Shown: piece by piece, positions 43,875 through 51,855 of the stretch
Layout of the letters: every line of letters starts with the position of its first letter
Position numbering within the stretch: the stretch's first letter is position 1
Source of the DNA: Hyphomonadaceae bacterium
Lineage (GTDB): Bacteria > Pseudomonadota > Alphaproteobacteria > Caulobacterales > Aquidulcibacteraceae
Direction: 5' to 3'
Length of the DNA stretch: 64,000 nt
Assembly: GCA_009773395.1 (NCBI GenBank)
Contig: WRPI01000007.1
Coordinates: 1-64,000 of the forward strand
Notes under the pieces: generated by a model
What the model was told of the DNA's origin: nothing
The model's database searches: none
What the model saw: the letters and a program-made list of their open reading frames with translations, nothing else
Translations under genes and position numbers: made by a program

Positions 43875-44145
43875 TTTGCGACCTAATGCCTGCAAATGCA
43901 GATTTCAAATCTGCTCCCTTGCCATTCTTAAAGTCTTCAATGCCTTCATTGACGGCTTTCACGAAGCGGCGACGTTCTATTTCCTCAGAAATTTCGCCAT
44001 AGGCAGTCGCGTCAATTATTACATATTCAGGTTTGCCATTGATTGTAAGGATTTCAGGTTGGCCACTTTCCTTTATACGCCCGAGAAAAGCTTTATAGTT
44101 TCTAACAAAATCCGTAACGGGATTAATCTTCTTCAAATTGAGCAT
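43864..44145 (-). CDS. Phd/YefM-family antitoxin
   Basis: This 93-residue protein has the N-terminal DNA-binding fold of Phd/YefM antitoxins: NPVTDFVRNYKAFLGRIKESGQPEILTINGKPEYVIIDATAYGEI. The C-terminal helix (about 55-93) binds the toxin. I use ATG 44145 with AGAGG 6 bases upstream. The stop overlaps the toxin gene. It presumably represses the pair's own promoter. Confidence 0.88.
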   Translation of the reverse strand: MLNLKKINPVTDFVRNYKAFLGRIKESGQPEILTINGKPEYVIIDATAYGEISEEIERRRFVKAVNEGIEDFKNGKGADLKSAFAGIRSQIDL

Positions 44146-44199
44146 TTTGCGCCTCTGCATGGAATTTAACATATAATTCTATGCACTTCAACTCAATTC

Positions 44200-44691
44200 T
44201 CAATCCTGATTTACCTCTGGTATTGCCAAGGTCGTGGTGTTTTTAATGGTTTCCATAACAAAGCGCGAAGAAACGTTTTTCATCGGCACATTTTCAATCA
44301 GGCCTTGATAGAATTTGTCATATACCGCCATATCTTGGACGATTAATTTCAAGATATAGTCAATATCACCCGCCATTCGAAGGACTTCAACAACTTGTGG
44401 GCATTTATTGATATAGGCATTGAATTTCGCCAGCCAATTTGTAGTATGCTCGCCCGCTTCGATTGAAACCACCACAACAAGATTTAGCCCGACCAAAGAC
44501 GGATCAACAATTGCGACTTGTTTCTTGATTATGCCTTTGGCCTGTAGTTTCTGCACACGTTGCCAACACGGGGTTTGCGATAAGCCGACTTTTTTTGAAA
44601 GCTCGGTCAGCGGCAAATCGCCTTTATCCATCAAAGCAATTAGAATACGGCGATCAATTGCATCGAGACTTCCAGTTTTACGCGCACCCAT
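44200..44691 (-). CDS. Lrp/AsnC-family regulator at the end of the cys operon
   Basis: This protein of about 163 residues has an Lrp helix-turn-helix (LDAIDRRILIALMDKGDLPLTELSKKVGLSQTPCWQRVQKLQAKGII) and a RAM domain (MAGDIDYILKLIVQDMAVYDKFYQ). I use ATG 44691, with GGGAG 6 bases upstream; it overlaps the end of cysG by 14 bases, so the gene is co-transcribed with the sulfur genes. A link to cysteine or methionine sensing would be natural but is inference. Confidence 0.92.
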   Translation of the reverse strand: MGARKTGSLDAIDRRILIALMDKGDLPLTELSKKVGLSQTPCWQRVQKLQAKGIIKKQVAIVDPSLVGLNLVVVVSIEAGEHTTNWLAKFNAYINKCPQVVEVLRMAGDIDYILKLIVQDMAVYDKFYQGLIENVPMKNVSSRFVMETIKNTTTLAIPEVNQD

Positions 44692-46084
44692 TATTTTCTC
44701 CCGCATTTTGCAAAACTCGACCGATTACAATCATTTCAGGCCCGCCGCTTGGAATGTCATTTAGCATAGCAGGTAATTTCGAAATAGTGGCATAAAATGA
44801 CTTTTGCCCTATTCTTGTCGCATCAATAACTAAGGCCGCAGGCGTATCAGCGTCAAGCCCCGCCGCAATCGACTTTTGGGCAAATTCAGCGAAATTGCTT
44901 CGCGGCATATAGACAAATGTCGTGGCGGAATTATCGGCAATTGCTGGCCAATTGATTTGTTCGGGCAGGCCGCCATTTTTGCTGGCCCCCGTGACAAACT
45001 GCACACGTTGGGCAAATTCGCGGTCAGTGAGCGAGAAACCCAACGACGAAGCAACGCCTTGCGCGGCCGAAATACCAGGGATAATTTCGATTGTCACACC
45101 GGCTTCGCGGCAGGCAGCGATTTCTTCGCTGGCGCGACCAAAAATTAATGGGTCACCGCCTTTAACGCGCACAACATATTTGCCTTGTTTGGCATATTGC
45201 ACCAAAAGCGCGCTTATTTCTGTCTGCGCACAAGATGGCCCGCCGCCGCGTTTGCCAACGCCAATAAGCCTGGCCTCTCGGCGGGCAAAATCCAAAATCG
45301 AGGGTTCGACTAAATCGTCAAACAAAACAACTTCGGCGCGTTGCAGCGCCCGCATTGCTTTTAATGTCAGAAGTTCAGGGTCGCCCGGCCCGGCACCAAT
45401 CAAGGCAACTTCGCCAATTGGCACGGGCGTGTTTTCAAGCATTTTTTCCATATCGGCATCTCGCGGCGTCTTGGTTGGCTCATTCAAAGCACGGCTAGCG
45501 AAGCGGTGCCAAAATGCGCGTCTTTGCCCAAAAGCGAGGTTTCTTTGCTTTATCAAAGGCCGCCATTTTTGCGCAAGTTTTAGCCAAACAACTATGGCTT
45601 GCGGTAACATTGCTTCAAGCCGACCGCGCAAAACCTGCCCCAATGCGGGCGCGGCGCCATTGGTTGCAATTCCAATCACGAGGGGCGAGCGATTAACAAT
45701 CGCGCCAAATTGGAAATCGCAAAGTGCGGGGGTGTCAATCACATTTACAGGCACGCCATGCCCACGCGCCGCCATCACAAATGCTTTTGCTTCATTATCG
45801 TCCTGGGTTGACATTATTGCCAATGCCGCGCCTTCAAAATCGGCCGCGCCCCAATTTCGCGCGACGATTTCGACATTTTCCATTGCCGCTATATTAGGGT
45901 TTTCGCCTGCAAATACAGCGACTTTGGCTCCAGCCGCCGCGACCAATTCGGCTTTCCAAATCGCCGCCTCACTGCACCCTGCAACCAGCACTTTGCGACC
46001 TTCAAGGTTATGAAACAAAGGCAATGACGCAAGTGGGCCAATGCTTTTGGGCGTAATAATTTCGGGGCTTCGGGATTTGCTCAT
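44678..46084 (-). CDS. cysG: Sirohaem synthase CysG
   Basis: This 468-residue multifunctional enzyme makes sirohaem for the sulfite reductase. The N-terminal part (about 15-215) is the precorrin-2 dehydrogenase/ferrochelatase. Its dinucleotide loop reads VAGCSEAAIWKA, where the usual GGG is altered to GCS. The C-terminal part is a uroporphyrinogen III methyltransferase with VALIGAGPGDPELLTLKA, VVRVKGGDPLIFGRASEE, GISAAQGVASSLGFSLTDR and VYMPRSN. The start overlaps cysN by 4 bases and the stop overlaps the Lrp gene by 14. Confidence 0.94.
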   Translation of the reverse strand: MSKSRSPEIITPKSIGPLASLPLFHNLEGRKVLVAGCSEAAIWKAELVAAAGAKVAVFAGENPNIAAMENVEIVARNWGAADFEGAALAIMSTQDDNEAKAFVMAARGHGVPVNVIDTPALCDFQFGAIVNRSPLVIGIATNGAAPALGQVLRGRLEAMLPQAIVVWLKLAQKWRPLIKQRNLAFGQRRAFWHRFASRALNEPTKTPRDADMEKMLENTPVPIGEVALIGAGPGDPELLTLKAMRALQRAEVVLFDDLVEPSILDFARREARLIGVGKRGGGPSCAQTEISALLVQYAKQGKYVVRVKGGDPLIFGRASEEIAACREAGVTIEIIPGISAAQGVASSLGFSLTDREFAQRVQFVTGASKNGGLPEQINWPAIADNSATTFVYMPRSNFAEFAQKSIAAGLDADTPAALVIDATRIGQKSFYATISKLPAMLNDIPSGGPEMIVIGRVLQNAGENNGCA

Positions 46085-47622
46085 ATGCCCGAACCATCAA
46101 TATTTGCGAGTGCGGCTTCGGCTTTTTCACGGGCGTCACGCAAAAATAGGAACCAAATCACTGGCTTAAAAGCAAAATCCAAAAATGCCAAAAGCGCCGA
46201 AATTGCAAAGCTATTGGTGACCAATAAAGCCATGGAAAAAGTCGCAATGCTGGAAATCGCTAAACCATACAGCGCTTTTTGTGCCGTTTGATTGGGGTTT
46301 TCGATATTTGGAAATGCTAACTTCGCCAAATTTTCAAATTGCGTTTTTCTTCCATTTGAAGTCGGCTTGGTTTGCCCTTGGAACAAGCCCATTGCCACCG
46401 TTTCATTGCTGATTTTATCAATCAAAATGAAACTACCCAAATCTCGATTTATCTCATATGGTTCAACCAATAATGGGCGTGACAAGCTTATTGAGGCACT
46501 GCCAATTCCGTTCATGGCAAGGCCGTCCGCCATCACTTCTTGCAAAGTTGCAAAGTCCAAAGCGCTTTTTATATTGGTTATTTTGGCGTTGGTTTGGCTA
46601 GTTGCGTGCTTTATCACATAGTCTTTTTCGAGCCGCATTGCTGCCGAACTGAACCACAGAATTTTCGCATCCGAGGTTTTTCGTGAGCGCAATTGGCTGC
46701 TGGCAAGGCTAAGCACGTCGCCGCGCGAAACATCAATTTCATCTTCCAAAACAATCGTTATTGCTTGGCCTTGGCTTGCTTCGCTCAAATCGCCATCATA
46801 AGTGCAAATTCGGGCGACACGACTGGTTTGCAAGCTGGATGAAACTATTATTTGCTGGCCGAGTTTGATTGTGCCCGACGACACAGTTCCACTGAAACCC
46901 CTGAAATCAAGATTTGGTCGATTTACCCATTGCACTGGAAATCTAAATTCTGAATGCGAAATTGGAAATGGCGCGACATTTTCCAAATATTCCAATAAAT
47001 GCGGGCCATCATACCAGACCATATTGGCAGACTTTGTCGTGACGTTTTCACCCAATATCGCACAGATTGGTATCGCCGCGATTTCGCTGAAACCAAGCTC
47101 CTTAGCGTGGCGTGTGAAGTCAGTGACAATTGTGTCGTAGGTGGCCTTACTATAGCCAACTAAATCCATTTTATTTATCGCCAAGACCACATTCTTTACG
47201 CCAACCATGGAAGTAATTGATGCGTGGCGTCGGGTTTGCGCCAATACGCCTTTGCGAGCGTCAATTAAGATAATCGCAATTTGGGCTGTTGAAGCGCCTG
47301 TCGCCATGTTTCGCGTATATTGCTCGTGCCCTGGAACATCTGCGGCAATAAAGGCGCGCTTTGGCGTCCTAAAATAACGGTAAGCAACATCAATTGTTAT
47401 GCCTTGTTCGCGTTCTGCTTCAAGCCCATCAACCAAAAGCGCATAATCGCGTTCTTGGCCCTGGGTGCCGTATTTATTTGAAGCATCGTCCAGCGCGGTC
47501 ATTTGATCATCGAACACTTGGCCGACATCAAAAAGCAATCGCCCGATTAAAGTCGATTTGCCATCATCCACCGAGCCACAAGTGATGAAGCGCAAAAGTT
47601 CGGTTTCTTGGTTTGCGGACAT
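46081..47622 (-). CDS. cysN: Sulfate adenylyltransferase subunit 1 CysN with C-terminal DUF2061-like membrane domain
   Basis: This 513-residue protein has a GTPase N-terminus typical of CysN: CGSVDDGKSTLIGRLLFD, DVPGHEQYTRNMATGA, INKMD. EF-Tu-like beta-barrels follow to about residue 440. With CysD it makes APS from sulfate and ATP, driven by GTP. The region from about residue 446 is additional: QKALYGLAISSIATFSMALLV and two hydrophobic helices, matching the DUF2061 membrane family. Many alphaproteobacterial homologues instead carry a CysC kinase here. The start is one base from the cysD stop and the end overlaps cysG by 4 bases. The tail may attach the complex to the membrane. Confidence 0.93.
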   Translation of the reverse strand: MSANQETELLRFITCGSVDDGKSTLIGRLLFDVGQVFDDQMTALDDASNKYGTQGQERDYALLVDGLEAEREQGITIDVAYRYFRTPKRAFIAADVPGHEQYTRNMATGASTAQIAIILIDARKGVLAQTRRHASITSMVGVKNVVLAINKMDLVGYSKATYDTIVTDFTRHAKELGFSEIAAIPICAILGENVTTKSANMVWYDGPHLLEYLENVAPFPISHSEFRFPVQWVNRPNLDFRGFSGTVSSGTIKLGQQIIVSSSLQTSRVARICTYDGDLSEASQGQAITIVLEDEIDVSRGDVLSLASSQLRSRKTSDAKILWFSSAAMRLEKDYVIKHATSQTNAKITNIKSALDFATLQEVMADGLAMNGIGSASISLSRPLLVEPYEINRDLGSFILIDKISNETVAMGLFQGQTKPTSNGRKTQFENLAKLAFPNIENPNQTAQKALYGLAISSIATFSMALLVTNSFAISALLAFLDFAFKPVIWFLFLRDAREKAEAALANIDGSGI

Positions 47623-48525
47623 CTAAAAATAGCCTTCCGCTTTTTTCTGTTCCATCGAAGCGCCGCCATCATTATCAATCATGCGGCCTTGACGTTCGGA
47701 AGTTTTGGCCTGTTGTAATTCGGCGATTATTTCACCGACATTGCTGGCGTTGCTTACAATTGCGCCGGTGAGAGGATAGCAGCCCAAAGTGCGAAAACGC
47801 ACGAGCTTGTTTTGGATTTTCTCACCCTTGCGTAACTTTAACCGTTCATCATCAACCATTATTAGGCCGCCATCGCGCTCAATCACTGGCCTTATTTTGG
47901 CAAAATATAGTGGCACCACCGGAATATTTTCGCGTGCGATATAGTTCCATACGTCATATTCGGTCCAATTGGATAAAGGGAAAACCCTAAAACTCTCACC
48001 CGGTTTTTTATTGGTGTTAAACAAGTGCCAAGGTTCTGGCCTCTGGTTTTTTGGATCCCAACGGTGGACCTTTGTGCGGAATGATATTACCCGTTCTTTG
48101 GCGCGAGATTTTTCTTCATCGCGCCTTGCACCGCCAAATGCAGCGTCAAACTTATATTTATCCAGTGCTTGTTTTAAGCCTTCGGTTTTCATTACGTCAG
48201 TATGAATTCTTGAGCCACTATCAATCGGATTAACGCCAGCCGCGACACCATCTTGGTTGATGTGCACCAATAATTGCAAGCCCAAATTTTTCACTGTGGC
48301 ATCGCGAAACTCAATCATTTCGTTGAATTTCCAAGTGGTATCAACGTGAAGCAGCGCAAACGGCGGCAAAGAGGGATAAAACGCCTTAATTGCAAGATGC
48401 AGCATGACAGCGCTATCTTTGCCAATAGAGTAAAGCATTACTGGCTTTTCAGCGGTCGCAACCACTTCGCGCATGATGGAAATTGCTTCGGCCTCAAGCC
48501 TATCAAGGTGGGTGAGAGTTTTCAT
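47623..48525 (-). CDS. cysD: Sulfate adenylyltransferase subunit 2 CysD
   Basis: This 300-residue PP-loop ATPase is the catalytic subunit that adenylates sulfate to APS. It shows [54 protein letters not shown] and [28 protein letters not shown]. It directly precedes cysN on the minus strand and follows cysH with a 1-base gap. It works only with CysN. Confidence 0.97.
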   Translation of the reverse strand: MKTLTHLDRLEAEAISIMREVVATAEKPVMLYSIGKDSAVMLHLAIKAFYPSLPPFALLHVDTTWKFNEMIEFRDATVKNLGLQLLVHINQDGVAAGVNPIDSGSRIHTDVMKTEGLKQALDKYKFDAAFGGARRDEEKSRAKERVISFRTKVHRWDPKNQRPEPWHLFNTNKKPGESFRVFPLSNWTEYDVWNYIARENIPVVPLYFAKIRPVIERDGGLIMVDDERLKLRKGEKIQNKLVRFRTLGCYPLTGAIVSNASNVGEIIAELQQAKTSERQGRMIDNDGGASMEQKKAEGYF

Positions 48526-48526
48526 T

Positions 48527-49258
48527 TTAATTTTTATTTCTTACCAATTGACCTTGTTCATTGACATGCAGCCCGCATTCCTTTTGTGCGCCCGCTTCGG
48601 CTTCCCACCACCAACGGCCCGCGCGTTCGGTTTCACCATTTGCAACAGCACGAGTGCATGGCGCGCAACCAATTGATAAGAATCCTTGGTCGTGAAGTGG
48701 GTTGATTGGCACTTTTAGCGATTTGATTTCTGCAAGGATTTCGTCTCGATTTTTGTCAAATAGTGGATTGAATTTTATCAAATTGCGACTTTCGTCAAAT
48801 TCGGCAATTGGAACCCCTTCGCGCGCTTGCGATTGGTCGGCACGAAGCCCTGAAATCCATCCGCTTGCGCCTTCTAATGCGCGATTAAGCGGTTCAACTT
48901 TGCGAATATTGCAACAAGCTTTGCGGGCTTCGACTGACTGATAGAAGCCATTAGTCCCTTGGGTTTTCACCCATTTGGCAATTGCGCTGGGGTCAGGGTA
49001 GAAACCATTAATACTGATTCCATATTTGTCTTCTGTTGCCTGCCATAAATCATGGACTTCTTGAAACAGCCGCCCTGTATCGAGCGTGAAAATATCCACC
49101 GCCAGTTTTTGCGTGGCGATGTGATGGGTAATCAGTTGATCTTCAAGCCCGAAACTTGTTGAAAAAGTGATGCGGCCTTGAGCCAATTCGCGGATTTTTG
49201 CGAGGCGTTGTGGCAGCGCAAGCCCATTCAAGGTTTCTGAAATTTGCTGAATATTCAT
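48527..49258 (-). CDS. cysH: Adenylylsulfate reductase CysH (iron-sulfur, thioredoxin-dependent)
   Basis: This 243-residue reductase forms sulfite from APS. Its cysteines [12 protein letters not shown] and [11 protein letters not shown] are the CC...CXXC set that binds a [4Fe-4S] cluster in APS-type reductases, while PAPS reductases lack them. That fits the absence of an APS kinase in the operon. [18 protein letters not shown] and [12 protein letters not shown] form the PP-loop-like nucleotide site. The start overlaps DUF934 by 4 bases. Confidence 0.94.
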   Translation of the reverse strand: MNIQQISETLNGLALPQRLAKIRELAQGRITFSTSFGLEDQLITHHIATQKLAVDIFTLDTGRLFQEVHDLWQATEDKYGISINGFYPDPSAIAKWVKTQGTNGFYQSVEARKACCNIRKVEPLNRALEGASGWISGLRADQSQAREGVPIAEFDESRNLIKFNPLFDKNRDEILAEIKSLKVPINPLHDQGFLSIGCAPCTRAVANGETERAGRWWWEAEAGAQKECGLHVNEQGQLVRNKN

Positions 49259-49695
49259 GGCAATTCGCGCACCAAGTTCAAATGGCGATTGGCGGCAATT
49301 TTTTGCCTCCGACTTTGAAATATCGAAGTTTTTGTTGAATTATTGTTCTGATATGAATGTTGCGATATTTCCTTCGCCGCTAGCCATTGCACCAAAGGTT
49401 GGCGCAAAAACTGCTCGTCCGAAATCTCAATTTCATCAAAACCACAAGCAATTAAATCTGAGAATTGATCGGGAATAAGCGGGCCAATCGCCCGCAATTT
49501 GCCATTAAAGCCCGCGCGACGCAGCTTTTTGGTTAGGCTATAACCACGACCATCATGATGGGTAGGAAAAATGATTCCCAAAATCTCGGCATTCGCAAAT
49601 TGCGCCATCACATCGGCAATTGCGGCAGAATTGCTTATGGTTTCTACGTTATCAGCGACGGCAAGAAAATTACCTTCTTTGTCAATAATCGGCAT
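49255..49695 (-). CDS. DUF934 domain-containing protein
   Basis: This protein of about 146 residues matches the DUF934 family, almost always found with sulfite/nitrite reductase and cysH genes. Features are IIFPTHHDGRGYSLTKKLRRAGFNGKLRAIGPLIPDQFSDLIACGFDEIEI. No activity has been shown for the family; a supporting role in sulfite reduction is assumed from context. I use ATG 49695 with GAGGA 8 bases upstream. It overlaps cysH by 4 bases and starts one base from the cysI stop. Confidence 0.88.
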   Translation of the reverse strand: MPIIDKEGNFLAVADNVETISNSAAIADVMAQFANAEILGIIFPTHHDGRGYSLTKKLRRAGFNGKLRAIGPLIPDQFSDLIACGFDEIEISDEQFLRQPLVQWLAAKEISQHSYQNNNSTKTSIFQSRRQKIAANRHLNLVRELP

Positions 49696-49696
49696 T

Positions 49697-51364
49697 TTAC
49701 AAATCCTCACTTAAAATTTGCCCTTGATTGGCAAATGCAACTCGGAAATGTTCGATACCCAAACGTCGATAGGTGTCTATAAATTCTTCGCCTTCTTCAC
49801 GTAAATGAAGATAGCGATTGATAATGCGTTCAATAGTGTCGGGAACATCTTCGGCATCAATACCGGGGCCCAGTCTTTCGCCTAACGCCATGTCCAAAGT
49901 AGCGTCACCACCAATTGTTATTTGATAGTTTTCGCGCCCTGATTTTTCCAAGCCCAAAATGCCGATATTGCCAATATGGTGATGCGCACAGGCATTTATG
50001 CAGCCCGAAATATTGATGCTTATATTGCCAATTTCAGCTTGCTTTTGCGAGCTTTCAAAGCGTTTTGAAATTTCTTGAGCAATCGGGATTGAACGCGCCG
50101 TTGCCAGTGCGCAATAATCGAGCCCGGGGCAGGCGATAATATCGGAAATCAATCCAACATTAGCGGTGGCAAGCCCCATTGCGCCTAGCGCCGCACACAA
50201 CTCGGGAAGATCATCTTTTGCAACATGGGGAAACACAATATTCTGATGATGGGTAATTCTGATTTCACCGCTTGAATATTTATCGGCCAAATCGGCGATT
50301 GCCAGCATTTGTGTCGAAGTCGCATCACCTGGAATGCCGCCAATTGGCTTCAGGGAAATCGTGGTTGCGACATAGCCGTCGATTTTGTGCGGTATTGTGT
50401 TATATTTGGCAAAGTCTGCGAAAGCGCTGTCGTTAAGCGCAGCATCATATTTTGTTTCGCTGCGCCCTAATAATTTTGGCAAGGCGAAATATGCATTTAT
50501 CCGCGCGATTTCATCGGCATCGACATCCACCGATGAAGTGTCCGAAATTGCATATTCGGCTTCGACTTGTTTGATAAATTCTTCAAGGCCAGTTTCATTG
50601 ACCAATATTTTAATCCGCGCCTTATATTTATTGTCGCGGCGGCCTTCCGAATTATAGGTTCTTAAAACTGCTTCGAGATAGCCAAGTAGTTTTTCGTGCG
50701 TCACAAATTCTTTGATGATTTTGCCAATGACTGGCGTGCGCCCAAGGCCGCCACCAGCATAAATGCGAAAACCAATTCCTCGTTTCACATCGTCAATAAT
50801 TTGTATGCCAATATCATGGGCGCGAATTACTGCTCGGTCGGCGCTTGCACCAGTGACCGCGATTTTGAACTTGCGCGGCAAATACAAAAACTCTGGATGC
50901 TCTGTGGACCATTGGCGAATAAGCTCGGCAATCGGGCGTGGGTCGGCTATTTCATCTTTTGCTATACCTGCAAAATGATCAGCCGTGACATTACGAATAC
51001 AATTGCCAGAAGTTTGAATGCAATGCATGGAGACTTCTGCCAATTCGGCCAAAATCTGCGGAACATCAATCAGTTTTATCCAATTGAATTGGATATTTTG
51101 CCGCGTTGTGAAATGGCCATATCCTTTGTCATATTTTGCGCCAATTTGCGCCAAAACCCGCATTTGCTTGGCACTCAAAGTCCCATAAGGAATTGCAATG
51201 CGCAACATATAAGCATGAAGTTGCAAATAAACCCCATTTCGAAGTCGAATGGGCCGAAACTCATCTTCGCTTAAACTGCCGTCCAAGCGCCGCGCCACTT
51301 GATTTGCAAACTGCGCATTGCGGCTGGCGACAAATGCCGCATCAAATTCATCATATCGATACAT
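49697..51364 (-). CDS. cysI: Sulfite reductase (sirohaem, CysI-type)
   Basis: This 555-residue nitrite/sulfite reductase family protein reduces sulfite to sulfide with six electrons. The sirohaem/[4Fe-4S] cysteines are ACPGLDYC and SGCINACAHHHIGNIGI. Other conserved parts are YGHFTTRQNIQFNWI, SGNCIRNVTADHFAGI, and the C-terminal HLREEGEEF. It carries both halves of the internally duplicated fold. The start overlaps DUF2849 by 14 bases. No flavoprotein subunit (CysJ) is encoded nearby, so the electron donor is probably ferredoxin or an unlinked partner. Confidence 0.93.
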   Translation of the reverse strand: MYRYDEFDAAFVASRNAQFANQVARRLDGSLSEDEFRPIRLRNGVYLQLHAYMLRIAIPYGTLSAKQMRVLAQIGAKYDKGYGHFTTRQNIQFNWIKLIDVPQILAELAEVSMHCIQTSGNCIRNVTADHFAGIAKDEIADPRPIAELIRQWSTEHPEFLYLPRKFKIAVTGASADRAVIRAHDIGIQIIDDVKRGIGFRIYAGGGLGRTPVIGKIIKEFVTHEKLLGYLEAVLRTYNSEGRRDNKYKARIKILVNETGLEEFIKQVEAEYAISDTSSVDVDADEIARINAYFALPKLLGRSETKYDAALNDSAFADFAKYNTIPHKIDGYVATTISLKPIGGIPGDATSTQMLAIADLADKYSSGEIRITHHQNIVFPHVAKDDLPELCAALGAMGLATANVGLISDIIACPGLDYCALATARSIPIAQEISKRFESSQKQAEIGNISINISGCINACAHHHIGNIGILGLEKSGRENYQITIGGDATLDMALGERLGPGIDAEDVPDTIERIINRYLHLREEGEEFIDTYRRLGIEHFRVAFANQGQILSEDL

Positions 51365-51674
51365 TTAGGGCCCCTTCAATTGATGGCTCGCCATAATCAA
51401 TAGTTGGGCCCGAAATTAGAAAGCTCTCGCGCAAGGTTTTTGAGGTGATTTTGTATGCAATATGTGCAATTGGAATTATCGCAAAATCGACAATGATATT
51501 TTGCGCAATGAATGAGGCTGCGACAGTTTCCATTTCAATGATTTCGTCGTCCGCATGCGCAATTTTTGCTTGATTGATGTCGCGCGACCACAATTCGCCT
51601 GTCCAATAGGCAACATAGCCTTCACGCAAATCATGGGCGCTTAAAATCGCAGGTGCGGGAATTTTGTTTTTCAT
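51351..51674 (-). CDS. DUF2849 domain-containing protein
   Basis: This protein of about 107 residues resembles DUF2849 (PAILSAHDLREGYVAYWTGELWSRDINQAKIAHADDE). It is found at the head of alphaproteobacterial sulfite reductase operons. It is small, soluble and of unknown activity. I use ATG 51674; an ATG at 51689 would add five residues. No good ribosome-binding site is seen for either. It opens the operon DUF2849-cysI-DUF934-cysH-cysD-cysN-cysG-lrp. Confidence 0.85.
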   Translation of the reverse strand: MKNKIPAPAILSAHDLREGYVAYWTGELWSRDINQAKIAHADDEIIEMETVAASFIAQNIIVDFAIIPIAHIAYKITSKTLRESFLISGPTIDYGEPSIEGALNVSI

Positions 51675-51855
51675 ATAGTGTGATTTCAACCAATTCAGCC
51701 AGAATATAGAAAATAATTCTAAACTTTAACTGTGCTATCTATTTAATTTTACACTATATTTCATTTCCGCACTGGGGTATCAAGCCAATAAATTGGCGAT
51801 ATTTGCTATTTTGGTCGAATTCAAAAGAAATATTTTCTACTTGCGCCGAAATGGC

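Noticed and set aside
43575..43895. A longer ParE-type toxin starting at TTG 43895
   Set aside because: The TTG at 43874 has an AGG at a good distance and gives the usual N-terminus of the family.
51676..51759. TATAGTGT and ACACTATA as a large palindromic element upstream of the sulfur operon
   Set aside because: Only the 8-9-bp ends match; the interior is not palindromic. It could be a pair of operator half-sites but support is weak.
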